Notes: generated from the sequence alone by a model not told the origin. Positions 36,439 to 46,654 are shown, numbered from the stretch's first letter. The stretch is 64,000 bases of DNA from Diaphorobacter nitroreducens (GCA_003755025.1 RJVL01000007.1:1-64000), one strand, 5' to 3'. Made by a program: numbers and translations.

Positions 36439-36803
36439 GCGACGCACTGCCGCTGTGGCTGGACATCGTGCTGTCCGCGCTGGTGCTGTGCGGCGCGACC
36501 ATCGCGTTCATGGGGTCACTGGGGCTTCTGCGCCTGGCCACCTACTTCGAGCGCGTGCACGCACCCTCCATCATCGCCACGATGGGCTGCTGGTGCATCA
36601 TGCATGCCACGCTGGTGTACTTCTCCGTGACGGGCAACGGCCTGGCGCTGCATGCGCTGCTGATTGCCCTGTTCATCGCCATCACCGTGCCCGTGACCAA
36701 CATCTTCCTGATGCGCGCCGCGCTGTTTCGCGCGCGCCGCGCGGGCGAGAAGGTGCCGCCCAGCCTCAGCCGCGTGGCGGACAGCAGCACGCTCGACTCG
36801 TGA
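36435..36803 (+). CDS. mrpG: Mrp antiporter subunit G
   Basis: A 122-residue subunit with three helices. FMGSLGLLRLATYFERVHAP is the MnhG/MrpG signature. It completes the six-gene group-2-like operon. It overlaps mrpF by four bases and is followed by a 42-nt repeat before the convergent oxoprolinase gene. Confidence 0.94.
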   Translation: MSDALPLWLDIVLSALVLCGATIAFMGSLGLLRLATYFERVHAPSIIATMGCWCIMHATLVYFSVTGNGLALHALLIALFIAITVPVTNIFLMRAALFRARRAGEKVPPSLSRVADSSTLDS

Positions 36804-36818
36804 TTTGCTATTGAAAAT

Positions 36819-36860
36819 ATAGCTACTAGCGCTTGACCAGCAAGCGCTAGAGCCTTATTT
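36819..36860 (+). repeat. Dispersed 42-nt repeat between convergent mrpG and oxoprolinase gene
   Basis: ATAGCTACTAGCGCTTG, centre ACCAGC, AAGCGCTAGAGCC then TTATTT. A 9-10 bp stem sits between two gene ends and may serve as terminator. Confidence 0.85.
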
Positions 36861-36873
36861 CACTCAAACCCAC

Positions 36874-39800
36874 TCAGCGTCCACCAAAGCCACCACCGCC
36901 CGGCGTTTGGATCTCGAACACATCCCCCGCTTCCATTTGCGCCTGCCCGATGTGCTGCAGCGGCTCCGCCCGGCCGTCCGCACGCACGACGCGGTTGACG
37001 CCGGGCATGCCCGGCTGCCCGCACGCCATGCCGAAGGCGCCGTGCACCCGGCCGTTGGACAGAATGCTCGCGGTCATGGGCTCCAGGAAGCGGATGCGGC
37101 GCACGCCGCCGTCACCGCCCTTCCAGCGGCCGCCGCCGCCCGAACCGGCGCGGATGGCGTAACTCTCCAGCCGCACGGGGAAACGGAATTCCAGCACCTC
37201 CGGATCGGTCAGGCGTGAATTGGTCATGTGCGTCTGCACCACGCTCGTGCCATCAAAGCCCCCCACCAGCGCGCCCGCATCGTCGAACTGGCCGCCCGCC
37301 CCGCTGCCACCCGAGATGGTCTCGTAATACTGGTAGCGCGCGTTGCCGAAGGTGAAGTTGTTCATCGTGCATTGGCTGGCCGCCGACACGCCCAAGGCGC
37401 CCAGCAGCGCGTTGGTGATGCAGCTGGAGGTCTCCACGTTGCCCGCCACCACCGATGCCGGCGGGTTGGGGTTGAGCATGGAGCCCGGCGGAATGATGAC
37501 CTGCAGGGGCTTGAGACACCCGGCGTTGAGCGGAATGTCGTCCTCCACCAGCGAGCGGAAGACGTAGAGCACCGCGGCCATGCACACCGCCGTGGGCGCA
37601 TTGAAGTTGTTGGACTGCTGCACACTGGTGCCGGTGAAGTCGATCACCGCACTGCGCGTGGCCGCGTCGATGCGCACGGCCACGGTGATCTGCGCGCCGT
37701 TGTCCAGCGGCAGGGTGAAATGCCCGTCCTGCACGCGCGCGGCCAACCGCGTGATGGCGCGGCGCACGGACTCCTCGGCGTTGTCCTGCACATGCTGCAT
37801 ATAGGCCTGCACCACGCTCAGGCCGAAGTGCTCCACCATGCGGCGCAGCTCCTGCACGCCCTTCTCGTTGGCGGCGATCTGCGCCTTCAGGTCGGCCAGG
37901 TTCTGCTGCGGGTTGCGGCTGGGGTACTCGCCACTCTCCAGCAGCGCAATCATCTCGGCCTCGCGCAGCACGCCGGCATCCACCAGCTTCACGTTGTCGA
38001 TCTGCACGCCCTCTTCCTCGATGCGTGTGGAAAACGGCGGCATCGACCCGGGCGTGGTGCCCCCCACGTCCGCATGGTGTCCGCGGCTGCCGACATAGAA
38101 GGTGGGCTCGGCCGCTTCACCGTGGTCGTCGCCGATGTAGACGGGCGTGATCACGGTGATGTCCGGCAGGTGCGTGCCGCCATGGTAGGGGTCGTTCAGC
38201 ACGAACACGTCGCCGCGCCGCATGTGGCCGCGGTTGCGTGCGATCACGGTGCGGATGCTCTCGCCCATGGATCCCAGGTGTACCGGCATATGCGGCGCGT
38301 TGGCAATCAGTTGGCCCTCGGCGTCGAACAGCGCGCAGCTGAAGTCCAGCCGCTCCTTGATATTCACCGAGTACGCGGTGTTCTGCAGCTGCAGCCCCAT
38401 CTGCTCGGCAATGTTCATGAACAGGTTGTTGAACACTTCCAGCAGCACGGGGTCCACCTGCGTGCCCGCGGCGTGGCGCTGGGCGCGCGGCAGGTGGCGG
38501 TGGAGCACCAGATGGTCCAGGGACGTGAGCCGTGCCTGCCAGCCCGGCTCTACCACCGTGGTAGCGTTCTTCTCGGCAATGATGGCCGGGCCCTGCAGCA
38601 GGTCGCCGGGGCGCATGTCTTCGCGCACCACCAGCGCGGCGTCGTGCCAGGCCGGCGTGCCGTCCGTGCCCACGGTGAACATGCGCACGGTGTCGCGCCG
38701 CGGCACTTCGCGCTCGGGCTGCAGATCCTGCGCATGCTCGACCGGCGCATCGCCCGCCACCACGGCTTCCACCGACACCGCCTCCACCATCAGTGCCTTG
38801 CCCTGCATGAGGAAGGCAAACCGCTGGCGGTACGCGGCCTCGAAGCCCCGCGTGATCGCCTGCAGGTCGCCAAAGGGCACGGCCAGCGCCGAATCGGTGC
38901 CCTCGTAACGCACATGCACTCGCCGACGCACCACGATGTCGCCGCCTGAGAGGCGCTCTTGCGCCATCTCGGCCTCGGCGGCCTCGGCCAGTGCATCCAG
39001 CGTGGCGGTGATGCCGGGCAGCGCCTCTGGTGTGAGGCGTGCCTCTACCGCCTTCTCGCGCATCACGTTCTGGTCCGCCAGCCCCATGCCGTAGGCCGAC
39101 AGCACGCCCGCCAGCGGATGCACCAGCACCTGCTGCATGCCCAGCGCATCGGCCACCAGGCAGGCGTGCTGGCCGCCCGCGCCGCCAAAGCACTGCAACG
39201 TGTAGCGCGTGACGTCATAGCCGCGCGCCACGGAGATCTTCTTGATGGCGTTGGCCATCTGCTGCACCGCGATCTGGATGAAGCCATGTGCGCAGGCCTC
39301 GGGCGTCAGCGCGGCTGCGCCATCTGCCGCTCCTGCGGTCTGGCCCGCCAGCGCCGCAAAACGCTCGCGCACCACGACCGCGTCCAGCGGCTCGTCGGCG
39401 CCATGGCCGAACACACGCGGGAAGTACGCGGGCTGGATCTTGCCCACCATCACGTTGGCATCGGTCACGGCCAGCGGGCCGCCGCGGCGGTAACTGGCGG
39501 GACCGGGGTTGGCGCCGGCGCTTTGGGGACCTACGCGGAAACGGGCGCCGTCGAACTCCAGGATGGAACCGCCGCCCGCGGCCACCGTGTGAATGCTCAT
39601 CATGGGCGCACGCATGCGCACGCCCGCCACCTGGGTCTCGAACTCGCGCTCGAACTCACCCGCAAAATGGCTCACGTCGGTGGACGTGCCGCCCATGTCG
39701 AAACCGATCACGCGCACCGGCGGCTGCGTGGCGGCCGCACCGGCCCCTGGCGCTGCCTCGGCCTGCGCCGCAATCTGCGCCGTGCGCGCCATGCCCACGA

Positions 39801-40593
39801 TGCCGCCGGCCGGCCCGGAGAGGATGGCGTCCTTGCCCTGGAAGCGGTGCGCATCCGTGAGCCCGCCCGAGGACTGCATGAAATACAGCGGCACGCCCGG
39901 CATCTCGGCCTCCACCTGCTGCACGTAGCGCCGCAGGATGGGCGACAGATACGCGTCCACCACGGTGGTGTCGCCCCGGCTCACGAACTTCATCAGCGGG
40001 CTGGTGCCGTGCGAAGTGCTGACCTGCGTGAACCCGGCAGCCAGCGCCAGGCGGGCGGCTGCTTCCTCATGCGCGGGATAGCGGTAGCCGTGCATGAACA
40101 CGATGGCCACGCTGCGCAAGCCGGCGTCATAAGCGGCCCACAGGCGTTCCTTCAGGTGGTCTTCCTCCAGCGGCTGTACCACCTCGCCGTGCGCGCCCAT
40201 GCGCTCCTGTGCCTCGATCACGCGGCTGTACAGCAGTTGCGGCAGCACGATGTGCCGGTCGAAGATGCGCGGGCGGTTCTGGTAGGCGATGCGCAGCGCG
40301 TCCTTGAAGCCACGCGTGGTAACCAGCAGCGTGGGTTCCCCCTTGCGCTCCAACAGCGCGTTGGTGGCCACGGTGGTGCCCATCTTCACGCACTCCACCA
40401 ATTCAGGCGTCACGGCCTCGCCCGGCGCCAGCCCCAGCAGGTGGCGGATGCCCGCCACCGCCGCATCGCGGTACTGCTCGGGGTTTTCGGAGAGCAGCTT
40501 GTGCGTGACCAGGCTGCCGTCGGGGCGCCGGCCCACGATATCGGTGAACGTACCCCCCCGATCCACCCAGAACTGCCAGAGTTTCTTTGCCAT
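36874..40593 (-). CDS. 5-oxoprolinase (hydantoinase A/B family, single chain)
   Basis: A 1239-residue protein combining HyuA-type (N-terminal ~700 residues) and HyuB-type (C-terminal) domains, as in ATP-dependent 5-oxoprolinase, which opens 5-oxo-L-proline to glutamate. The N-terminus [19 protein letters not shown] and [15 protein letters not shown] are the ATPase phosphate loops. The HyuB half shows [38 protein letters not shown] and the GGGGFG end. The ATG at 40593 is preferred; the frame extends to 40644. It is divergent from the M14 peptidase gene, and the shared intergenic region carries the putative operator at 40646-40663. Confidence 0.92.
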   Translation of the reverse strand: MAKKLWQFWVDRGGTFTDIVGRRPDGSLVTHKLLSENPEQYRDAAVAGIRHLLGLAPGEAVTPELVECVKMGTTVATNALLERKGEPTLLVTTRGFKDALRIAYQNRPRIFDRHIVLPQLLYSRVIEAQERMGAHGEVVQPLEEDHLKERLWAAYDAGLRSVAIVFMHGYRYPAHEEAAARLALAAGFTQVSTSHGTSPLMKFVSRGDTTVVDAYLSPILRRYVQQVEAEMPGVPLYFMQSSGGLTDAHRFQGKDAILSGPAGGIVGMARTAQIAAQAEAAPGAGAAATQPPVRVIGFDMGGTSTDVSHFAGEFEREFETQVAGVRMRAPMMSIHTVAAGGGSILEFDGARFRVGPQSAGANPGPASYRRGGPLAVTDANVMVGKIQPAYFPRVFGHGADEPLDAVVVRERFAALAGQTAGAADGAAALTPEACAHGFIQIAVQQMANAIKKISVARGYDVTRYTLQCFGGAGGQHACLVADALGMQQVLVHPLAGVLSAYGMGLADQNVMREKAVEARLTPEALPGITATLDALAEAAEAEMAQERLSGGDIVVRRRVHVRYEGTDSALAVPFGDLQAITRGFEAAYRQRFAFLMQGKALMVEAVSVEAVVAGDAPVEHAQDLQPEREVPRRDTVRMFTVGTDGTPAWHDAALVVREDMRPGDLLQGPAIIAEKNATTVVEPGWQARLTSLDHLVLHRHLPRAQRHAAGTQVDPVLLEVFNNLFMNIAEQMGLQLQNTAYSVNIKERLDFSCALFDAEGQLIANAPHMPVHLGSMGESIRTVIARNRGHMRRGDVFVLNDPYHGGTHLPDITVITPVYIGDDHGEAAEPTFYVGSRGHHADVGGTTPGSMPPFSTRIEEEGVQIDNVKLVDAGVLREAEMIALLESGEYPSRNPQQNLADLKAQIAANEKGVQELRRMVEHFGLSVVQAYMQHVQDNAEESVRRAITRLAARVQDGHFTLPLDNGAQITVAVRIDAATRSAVIDFTGTSVQQSNNFNAPTAVCMAAVLYVFRSLVEDDIPLNAGCLKPLQVIIPPGSMLNPNPPASVVAGNVETSSCITNALLGALGVSAASQCTMNNFTFGNARYQYYETISGGSGAGGQFDDAGALVGGFDGTSVVQTHMTNSRLTDPEVLEFRFPVRLESYAIRAGSGGGGRWKGGDGGVRRIRFLEPMTASILSNGRVHGAFGMACGQPGMPGVNRVVRADGRAEPLQHIGQAQMEAGDVFEIQTPGGGGFGGR

Positions 40594-40645
40594 ACCCGTT
40601 TCCTTTGTGTGCCGCGTGCGAAACATTGCGGAGAAAGAACCCACA

Positions 40646-40663
40646 ATTTACCGATAATTTATC
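40646..40663 (+). promoter_or_regulatory. Putative operator A (oxoprolinase / M14 promoter)
   Basis: ATTTACCGATAATTTATC, 15 of 18 bases identical to the site at 43242-43259 in front of the MarR-like and TRAP genes. No other close copy was noticed in the window. Confidence 0.5.
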
Positions 40664-40712
40664 TGCAAGCCTGCATGATCCATACCGGATATTCACCACC
40701 CCGCCCACGCAT

Positions 40713-42536
40713 ATGACCCAACCGCCCGCCGCCGCAGGTTCCCGGCTGCTTGACCTGCCACTGGAGCGCACGCTGCACACCTGGGTACAGCGCTTTGGCG
40801 AGCCGCGCTGGCGCGGCTGCCACGTGGAAGGCTGGGTGTTCGAAAGCCAGGCCGCGCGCCTTGCTGCAGCGCAGCAGCTGGCAGCCGCAGGCGTGCATGC
40901 CCGCTTTCACAGTGCCTACAAGCCGCTGGTACAGCATTTCATGGACCACGTGGATTGCACCCAGGTGGTGCAGGCCCGCGTGCGCTATCCGCTGGCGGCG
41001 CACGGGCCTGCACAGCGCTTTCGGTTGGAGGCCTATCCGCTCGCAGCCCTGCTGGGGGGCGGCATCTTGCACCTGGAGCCCCACGACGACGCCAGTGGCG
41101 GCTACCACGTGGAACTGGAGCTGCGCGACGGCACCCGCACCGTGCAGCACGTGCACGCACCCAACCGCGTACACACCGACATGACGGGCGCCACGGTGCT
41201 CTCGCCCACCGGCTGGCTGCGCGTGGGCACACAGGAAGGCGCTGCCGACCTGATCGACACCGCCGTATGCACCGACTACGAGCAGGCCTTCGCCACGGCG
41301 GTGCAGGCGGTGCGCGGTCACGCGTGGCCGGACCATGAGCCGTACTTCGACCGCCTACTGCTGCGCGTGGACCTGCCGGGCTACGAGCAGCCCGTGGGCG
41401 CCACCGGCGAGACCATAAGCACCCTGGAGGCGCTGCACGAGGACCTGTACTTCACGCTGCTGGAGTTCTTCCAACAGCACAGCGGCCGCCCCGTGGGCGA
41501 CCGCCGGTTGCAGCCCGGGCAGATCGTGCCCGACGTGCGCGCGGGCGACGGCGCTCCGCACGTACAGGTGGACCTGCTGCCCTTCGCGGCGTGCGCCGAC
41601 GACCTGCCAGCCCACCCAACGGCCCACGCCCCGGACAGTTTGGCGACGCTGGCCGAGTCCCCTGCCCCTGCTCGCATCACCCAGACCCTGCACGCCTGGC
41701 CCGCGCAACGTTTCAGTGCCCGGTCACGCCAGGGACGCACCGTATGGGGGCAGTACCACGCGGGCACGCAGGCACCGGTGTTCATCAGTGCGGGCCAGCA
41801 TGCCAACGAGACATCGGGCATCGTGGGCGCGTTGCGCACCGCCGAAGTGCTGCAGGCGCAACCCGGCGCGCACTTCGCGCTGATCGCGCTGGAGAACCCC
41901 GACGGCTACGCTCTGCACCGCGCGCTGTGCGCCCGCCACCCGGGCCACATGCACCATGCCGCGCGCTACACCGCGCTGGGCGACGATGTGGAATACCGCG
42001 ACCACGCGCCGCTTTACGAGCGCGAGGCCCGTCAGACCGCGCTGGCGCTGTCGGGCGCGCAACTGCATGTGAACCTGCATGGCTACCCCGCGCATGAGTG
42101 GACGCGACCGCTGTCGGGCTATGTGCCGCGTGGATTCGAGCAGTGGATGCTGCCCAAGGGGTTCTTCCTCATCCTGCGCTACCACGCCGGCTGGCAGCAG
42201 CCCGCGCGTGCGCTGCTGGAGGCCGTGTGCGCGCGCCTGCGGCAGGTGCCGGGGTTGGCGGATTTCAACGCACGCCAGCGAGCCCTCTACGAGCACCACG
42301 CAGGCCCGCTGCCCTTCGAGGTGCTGGATGGCATCGCCTGCATGCAGTCGCAGACGTCGCACGATGCGCCGGTGACGCTGATCACCGAGTTCCCCGACGA
42401 GACGGTGCACGGCGACGCCTTCCGCTTTGCGCACACGGTGCAGATGCATACCGCCCTGGCCGCCGTGCAGGCCTGGCAAGACATTGCCACGCATCTGCCA
42501 TCACCCGTCGGCACTTCAAGCCAAACAGGCCTCTAG
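40713..42536 (+). CDS. M14-family zinc carboxypeptidase-like protein
   Basis: A 607-residue protein. The C-terminal half (from ~residue 335) is an M14 metallopeptidase domain: zinc ligands H and E in GQHANETSG, the third histidine in NLHGYPAHEW, and a catalytic Glu candidate in LITEFPDETVHG. The N-terminal ~330 residues are unassigned and contain two repeated-looking alpha/beta segments. Divergent partner of 5-oxoprolinase and neighbour of a TRAP importer, so it may trim a peptide or amide-type substrate, but this is inference. The start at 40713 avoids overlap with the oxoprolinase promoter. The stop codon TAG lies in a 42-nt repeat. Confidence 0.8.
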   Translation: MTQPPAAAGSRLLDLPLERTLHTWVQRFGEPRWRGCHVEGWVFESQAARLAAAQQLAAAGVHARFHSAYKPLVQHFMDHVDCTQVVQARVRYPLAAHGPAQRFRLEAYPLAALLGGGILHLEPHDDASGGYHVELELRDGTRTVQHVHAPNRVHTDMTGATVLSPTGWLRVGTQEGAADLIDTAVCTDYEQAFATAVQAVRGHAWPDHEPYFDRLLLRVDLPGYEQPVGATGETISTLEALHEDLYFTLLEFFQQHSGRPVGDRRLQPGQIVPDVRAGDGAPHVQVDLLPFAACADDLPAHPTAHAPDSLATLAESPAPARITQTLHAWPAQRFSARSRQGRTVWGQYHAGTQAPVFISAGQHANETSGIVGALRTAEVLQAQPGAHFALIALENPDGYALHRALCARHPGHMHHAARYTALGDDVEYRDHAPLYEREARQTALALSGAQLHVNLHGYPAHEWTRPLSGYVPRGFEQWMLPKGFFLILRYHAGWQQPARALLEAVCARLRQVPGLADFNARQRALYEHHAGPLPFEVLDGIACMQSQTSHDAPVTLITEFPDETVHGDAFRFAHTVQMHTALAAVQAWQDIATHLPSPVGTSSQTGL

Positions 42537-42565
42537 CGCTTTACCGACAAGCGCTAACAGCTATT
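42527..42565 (-). repeat. Dispersed repeat, reverse orientation, overlapping the M14 stop codon
   Basis: AGGCCTCTAGCGCTT, centre TACCGAC, AAGCGCTAACAGCTAT. The CTAG of the right arm supplies the stop codon of the M14 gene (TAG, 42534-42536). Confidence 0.85.
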
Positions 42566-42581
42566 AAATATATAGCACGTC

Positions 42582-43154
42582 TCACATGGACGCCGCGGCA
42601 CGGGCCGCCTGGTCGTACATGCCGGACAGCACGCGCAGCAGGCGCGCCAGCTCGCCAATGTCGCGGTTCAGGCCGTCGTCGGCATTCAGCGCATCGATCA
42701 GGCAGCTCTCGCGGATCTCACGGTAGCGCTGCACATGGGCGCGGCCCGCCTCGGTGGCGGCGTAGGTCACGTCCTTGCCGTTCTTGCTGGAGGCCACCAC
42801 GCCCAGCGCCAGCAGCTTCTTGAGCGAGTAGTTCACCACGTGCGTGTCTTCCACGTTCATGATGAAGCAGATGTCGGCCAGCCGCTTGTCGCGTGCGCGG
42901 TGCGTCACATGATGCAGCACCACCACGTCCAGCGGCGTGAGGTCGCGCAGACCGGCCGCGGCCATGCAGTGCACCACCCAGCGGTGGAACGCATTGCCCG
43001 CGACGATGAGGCCGAACTCGAACTCGCTCATCTCCGCACTGCGGTCCGACACCAGATGCGCGGACGACACGATGGGCCCGCGCGCCTTGGCGGCCTTGCC
43101 CACCTTGGCAGTGGCAGCGGGGGCCGGGGACTTGGGTCTGGCGGCTGCGGTCAT
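42582..43154 (-). CDS. MarR-like winged-helix transcriptional regulator
   Basis: A 190-residue protein. After a low-complexity basic N-terminus (~1-25) a winged-helix domain follows: LTPLDVVVLHHVTHRARDKRLADICFIMNVEDTHVVNYSLKKLLALGVV, then the wing SSKNGKDVTYAATEAGRAHV. This matches MarR-type regulators found next to catabolic and TRAP genes. It is divergent from dctP; operator B is in between. A likely role is to repress or activate both flanking transcripts in response to the imported substrate. Confidence 0.8.
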   Translation of the reverse strand: MTAAARPKSPAPAATAKVGKAAKARGPIVSSAHLVSDRSAEMSEFEFGLIVAGNAFHRWVVHCMAAAGLRDLTPLDVVVLHHVTHRARDKRLADICFIMNVEDTHVVNYSLKKLLALGVVASSKNGKDVTYAATEAGRAHVQRYREIRESCLIDALNADDGLNRDIGELARLLRVLSGMYDQAARAAASM

Positions 43155-43241
43155 GGTTTCACTCCGAGGACTGCGCCAAAAGCGACAGACGGCATTGGCA
43201 TGGGATGTGCATGTCGATTGATTGTAGGGAGCAGCCCGATG

Positions 43242-43259
43242 ATTTGCCGGCAATTTATC
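43242..43259 (+). promoter_or_regulatory. Putative operator B (marR / dctP promoter)
   Basis: ATTTGCCGGCAATTTATC contains the 10-bp palindrome TTGCCGGCAA and matches operator A at 15 of 18 positions. It is 88 bp from the regulator start and 99 bp from the dctP start. Confidence 0.5.
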
Positions 43260-43357
43260 GACATTCAGGTGAATCACCTAGGCCGTTTCCCTGTGGCCCC
43301 CGCTACAGTGAACGCGCTGAGCCCCCTCTCTTCTCAACCCTTGCGGAGACCCCCGAG

Positions 43358-44335
43358 ATGAAGCGTCGAAACCTTGCCGCCGTTGCACTGGCTGCCCTCA
43401 CCGGCCTGTGCGCCCCCGCCCTGCATGCCCAGACCAAGTGGGACCTGGCCGCCGCCTACCCGGCCACCAATTTCCACACGGAGAACCTGGCGCAGTTCAT
43501 CAGCGACGTGGACAAGGGGTCAGGAGGCAAGCTCAAGATCACGCTGCATGCCAACGCCGCACTGTTCAAGGCGCCCGAGATCAAGCGCGCCGTGCAGGGC
43601 GCGCAGGCGCAGCTCGGCGAGATCCTGCTCGCCAACTTCCAGAACGAATGGCAGATCTTCGGCGTGGACGGCCTGCCCTTCCTGGCCGACAGCTACGACG
43701 CGTCGATGAAGCTGTACAAGGCGCAAAAGCCCTTCCTGGAGAAGAAGCTGGCCGAGCAAGGCATGGTGCTACTGTACGCCGTGGCCTGGCCGCCACAGGG
43801 CATCTACACCAAGAAGCCCGTGAACAACGCCGCCGACCTGAAGGGCATCAAGTGGCGCGCCTACAGCCCCGCCACCGCGCGCATCGCCGAGCTGGTGGGC
43901 GCGCAGCCGGTGACGGTGCAGGCCGCCGAGTTCTCGCAAGCGCTCGCCACCGGCGTGGTGGAGTCCACCATGACCTCGGGCGCGACGGGCGTGGACAGCA
44001 AGCTCTACGAGCACCTCAAGTATTACTACGACACCCAGGCCTGGCTGCCCAAGAACGCGCTCATCATGAACAAGAAGGCGTTCGATGCGCTGGACAAGCC
44101 CGTGCAGGAAGCCGTGCTCAAGGCCGCCGCCGACGCGGAGACCCGCGGCTGGGCCGCCAGCCGCCGCGTGAACGAGGACACGTTGGCCAAGCTCAAGGCC
44201 GAGGGCATGCAGGTAGTGCCGCCCAGCAGCCAGCTGAAGGCAGACATGGCCAAGGTGGGCGACACCATGCTCAAGGAATGGCTGGACAAGGCCGGACCCG
44301 ACGGCAAGGCGCTGATCGACGCCTACCGCAAGTAA
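43358..44335 (+). CDS. dctP: TRAP transporter solute-binding protein (DctP family)
   Basis: A 325-residue periplasmic protein. The signal peptide is MKRRNLAAVALAALTGLCAPALHA, and typical DctP segments follow (AAYPATNFHTENLAQF, KLKITLHANAALFKAPEIKRAV, the conserved Arg in KGIKWRAYSPATARI). It binds an organic acid for the DctQM permease. GGAG upstream supports this ATG. Substrate unknown; position next to oxoprolinase suggests 5-oxoproline or a related compound, which is inference. Confidence 0.92.
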   Translation: MKRRNLAAVALAALTGLCAPALHAQTKWDLAAAYPATNFHTENLAQFISDVDKGSGGKLKITLHANAALFKAPEIKRAVQGAQAQLGEILLANFQNEWQIFGVDGLPFLADSYDASMKLYKAQKPFLEKKLAEQGMVLLYAVAWPPQGIYTKKPVNNAADLKGIKWRAYSPATARIAELVGAQPVTVQAAEFSQALATGVVESTMTSGATGVDSKLYEHLKYYYDTQAWLPKNALIMNKKAFDALDKPVQEAVLKAAADAETRGWAASRRVNEDTLAKLKAEGMQVVPPSSQLKADMAKVGDTMLKEWLDKAGPDGKALIDAYRK

Positions 44336-44372
44336 CACCTCCCCGCCCAGAGCCTCCACGCGCCAGACCACG

Positions 44373-44882
44373 ATGCGACGCCTGTTGAACTTCCTCTATG
44401 ACGGCGCCGCCGCGCTGGCGGCGCTGTGCATGGTGGCGCTTCTGTGCGCCGTGCTGCTGTCCATCGTGAGCCGGCAGCTCAGCTTCCATGTACCGGGCAT
44501 CGACGCCTATGCGGGCTATCTCATGGCGGCTGCGGGTTTTCTGGCGCTGGCGCATACCCTCAAGCGCGGCGAGCACATCCGCGTGACGCTGGTGCTGAGC
44601 GCCCTCAAGGGGCGCACGCACCAGGCGCTGGAGCTGTTCGCGCTGGCCCTGGGCACGCTGCTGGCCGTGCTGTTCGCGTACTACAGCGTGCGGCTGGCCT
44701 GGCAGTCGCATGCGTTCAACGACATCTCCACCAGCAGCGACGCCACGCCGCTGTGGCTGCCGCAGCTGTCCATGGGCGTAGGCGCGATGGTGATGGCGAT
44801 AGCCTTCGTGGACGAGCTGGTGCTGCAGCTCCTGGGCCGGCGCGCGGGTGCCACGCCGGGCGAAGCCCTGCGCAACGAATGA
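44373..44882 (+). CDS. dctQ: TRAP transporter small permease (DctQ family)
   Basis: A 169-residue protein with four membrane helices. The conserved DctQ sequence IDAYAGYLMAAAGFLALAHTLKRGEHIRVTL includes the family motif around RGEHIRV. It couples DctP binding to the large permease. It lies between dctP and dctM with 37- and 15-bp gaps. Confidence 0.93.
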   Translation: MRRLLNFLYDGAAALAALCMVALLCAVLLSIVSRQLSFHVPGIDAYAGYLMAAAGFLALAHTLKRGEHIRVTLVLSALKGRTHQALELFALALGTLLAVLFAYYSVRLAWQSHAFNDISTSSDATPLWLPQLSMGVGAMVMAIAFVDELVLQLLGRRAGATPGEALRNE

Positions 44883-44897
44883 CCGGAAGACGCCTTC

Positions 44898-46202
44898 ATG
44901 AGTGACCTTGCCATCACCGGCCTGTTGATCCTGTCGCTGTTCCTGATCCTGGGCAGCGGCGTGTGGATCGGGCTCACGCTCTCGGGCGTGGCCTGGATCG
45001 GCATGCAATTGTTTTCCTCGCGCCCCGCGGGCGACGCCATGGCGGTGACCATCTGGGGCTCCTCGTCGAGCTGGACGCTCACCGCCCTGCCCCTCTTCAT
45101 CTGGATGGGCGAGATCCTGTTTCGCACGCGGCTGTCGCAAGACATGTTCAAGGGCCTGGCCCCGTGGGTGCAGGGCCTGCCCGGGCGGCTGCTGCACACC
45201 AACGTGGTGGGCTGCACCATCTTTGCCGCCGTGTCGGGGTCCAGCGCCGCCACCTGCGCCACCATCGGCAAGATGACGCTGCCCGAGCTCACGCGCCGCG
45301 GCTACCCCGAGAAGATGGTCATCGGCACGCTGGCCGGCGCCAGCACGCTGGGCCTGCTGATCCCGCCCTCGATCATTATGATCGTCTACGGCGTGACGGC
45401 CGAGGTATCGATCTCCAAGCTGTTCATTGCCGGCGTGCTGCCCGGGGTGCTGCTGGCCGCGCTGTTCTCGGGCTACATCATGTTCTGGGCATTGCGCCAC
45501 CCCGACCAGGTCCCAGCGGCCGATCGGCAGATGGGCCTGCTGGACAAGCTGCGCGAATCGCGCGCGCTGATTCCCGTGGTGCTGCTCATCGCCGCGGTGC
45601 TGGGCTCCATCTACACGGGCATCGCCACCGCCACCGAAGCCGCGGCCGTGGGCGTGGTGGGCTCGCTGGTGCTGTCCGCGGCGCAGGGGTCGCTGAACTG
45701 GGCGAGCTTTCGCGACGCGCTCATGGGCGCCACGCGGCTGTACTGCATGATCGCGCTGATCCTCGCGGGCGCGGCCTTCCTCACGCTGGCCATGGGCTAC
45801 ATCGGCCTGCCACGGCACCTGGCGGAATGGATCTCTTCGCTGGGGCTGAGCCAGGCGCAACTGGTGGTGGCGCTGGCCGTGTTCTACATCGTGCTGGGCT
45901 GCTTCCTGGACGGCATCTCCATGGTGGTGCTCACCATGGGCGTGCTGATGCCCACGGTGAACGCAGCGGGCATCGACCCCATCTGGTTCGGCATCTTCGT
46001 CGTGCTGGTGGTGGAGATGGCGCAGATCACCCCACCCGTGGGCTTCAACCTGTTCGTGCTGCAGGGCATGACGGGCAAGCAGCTACCGTGGATCGCCCGC
46101 GTGGCCGCTCCCATGTTCCTGCTGATGTGCGCGGCCGTCACGCTGATCTATGTGTTTCCGGGCATCGTGACCTGGCTCCCGCAGCAAATGACGGCGCGCT
46201 GA
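44898..46202 (+). CDS. dctM: TRAP transporter large permease (DctM family)
   Basis: A 434-residue permease with about twelve helices. Typical DctM motifs include PLFIWMGEILFRTRLS, GSSAATCATIGKMTLPEL, LAGASTLGLLIPPSI and GMTGKQLPWI. It drives uptake with the Na+ or H+ gradient. The three TRAP genes are one operon. Confidence 0.95.
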   Translation: MSDLAITGLLILSLFLILGSGVWIGLTLSGVAWIGMQLFSSRPAGDAMAVTIWGSSSSWTLTALPLFIWMGEILFRTRLSQDMFKGLAPWVQGLPGRLLHTNVVGCTIFAAVSGSSAATCATIGKMTLPELTRRGYPEKMVIGTLAGASTLGLLIPPSIIMIVYGVTAEVSISKLFIAGVLPGVLLAALFSGYIMFWALRHPDQVPAADRQMGLLDKLRESRALIPVVLLIAAVLGSIYTGIATATEAAAVGVVGSLVLSAAQGSLNWASFRDALMGATRLYCMIALILAGAAFLTLAMGYIGLPRHLAEWISSLGLSQAQLVVALAVFYIVLGCFLDGISMVVLTMGVLMPTVNAAGIDPIWFGIFVVLVVEMAQITPPVGFNLFVLQGMTGKQLPWIARVAAPMFLLMCAAVTLIYVFPGIVTWLPQQMTAR

Positions 46203-46244
46203 CGAGGCCGCCGCCGCTCGGCAGCGCCTCCCTACAATGCGCCG

Positions 46245-46640
46245 ATGTTCCACGTTCTTGCCATCTGCGCCGGTGCCTGCGCCGGCGCGCTTGCGCGCTG
46301 GCGGCTGGGCCTGTGGCTCAACACGCAGGGCGCGCTGCTGCCCTGGGGCACGCTCGCGGCCAACCTCATCGGCGGCTACCTCATCGGCCTGTGCCTGGCG
46401 CTGTTCCAGGCACTGCCGCAGTTGGACCCGGTCTGGCGCGCGCTGCTCATCACGGGCTTTTTGGGGGCGCTGACCACCTTCTCCACCTTCTCGGCCGAAG
46501 TGGTCGGGCTGCTGCAGCAGCAGCGCCTGGCGCAGGCCCTGGGCCTGTGTGCGCTGCATGTGGCCGGCTCGCTGTGCATGACCTGGGCCGGGCTGCACAG
46601 CCTGCCCTGGCTGTGGGCGGGCGCGCGGCAAGGCGTTTGA
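46245..46640 (+). CDS. crcB: Fluoride ion channel CrcB/Fluc
   Basis: A 131-residue four-helix fluoride exporter that works as a dual-topology dimer. Family motifs: GALARWRLG near the N-terminus, TLAANLIGGYLIG with the key Asn, and GFLGALTTFSTFSAE. TACAAT at 46233-46238 ends 6 nt before the ATG, so the transcript may have almost no leader. No fluoride riboswitch is visible upstream, and only 42 bp separate it from dctM. Confidence 0.93.
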   Translation: MFHVLAICAGACAGALARWRLGLWLNTQGALLPWGTLAANLIGGYLIGLCLALFQALPQLDPVWRALLITGFLGALTTFSTFSAEVVGLLQQQRLAQALGLCALHVAGSLCMTWAGLHSLPWLWAGARQGV

Positions 46641-46654
46641 TCACTATTAATTTA

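Noticed and set aside
46203..46244. Fluoride riboswitch before crcB
   Set aside because: Only 42 bp between dctM and crcB and no pseudoknot-like pattern.
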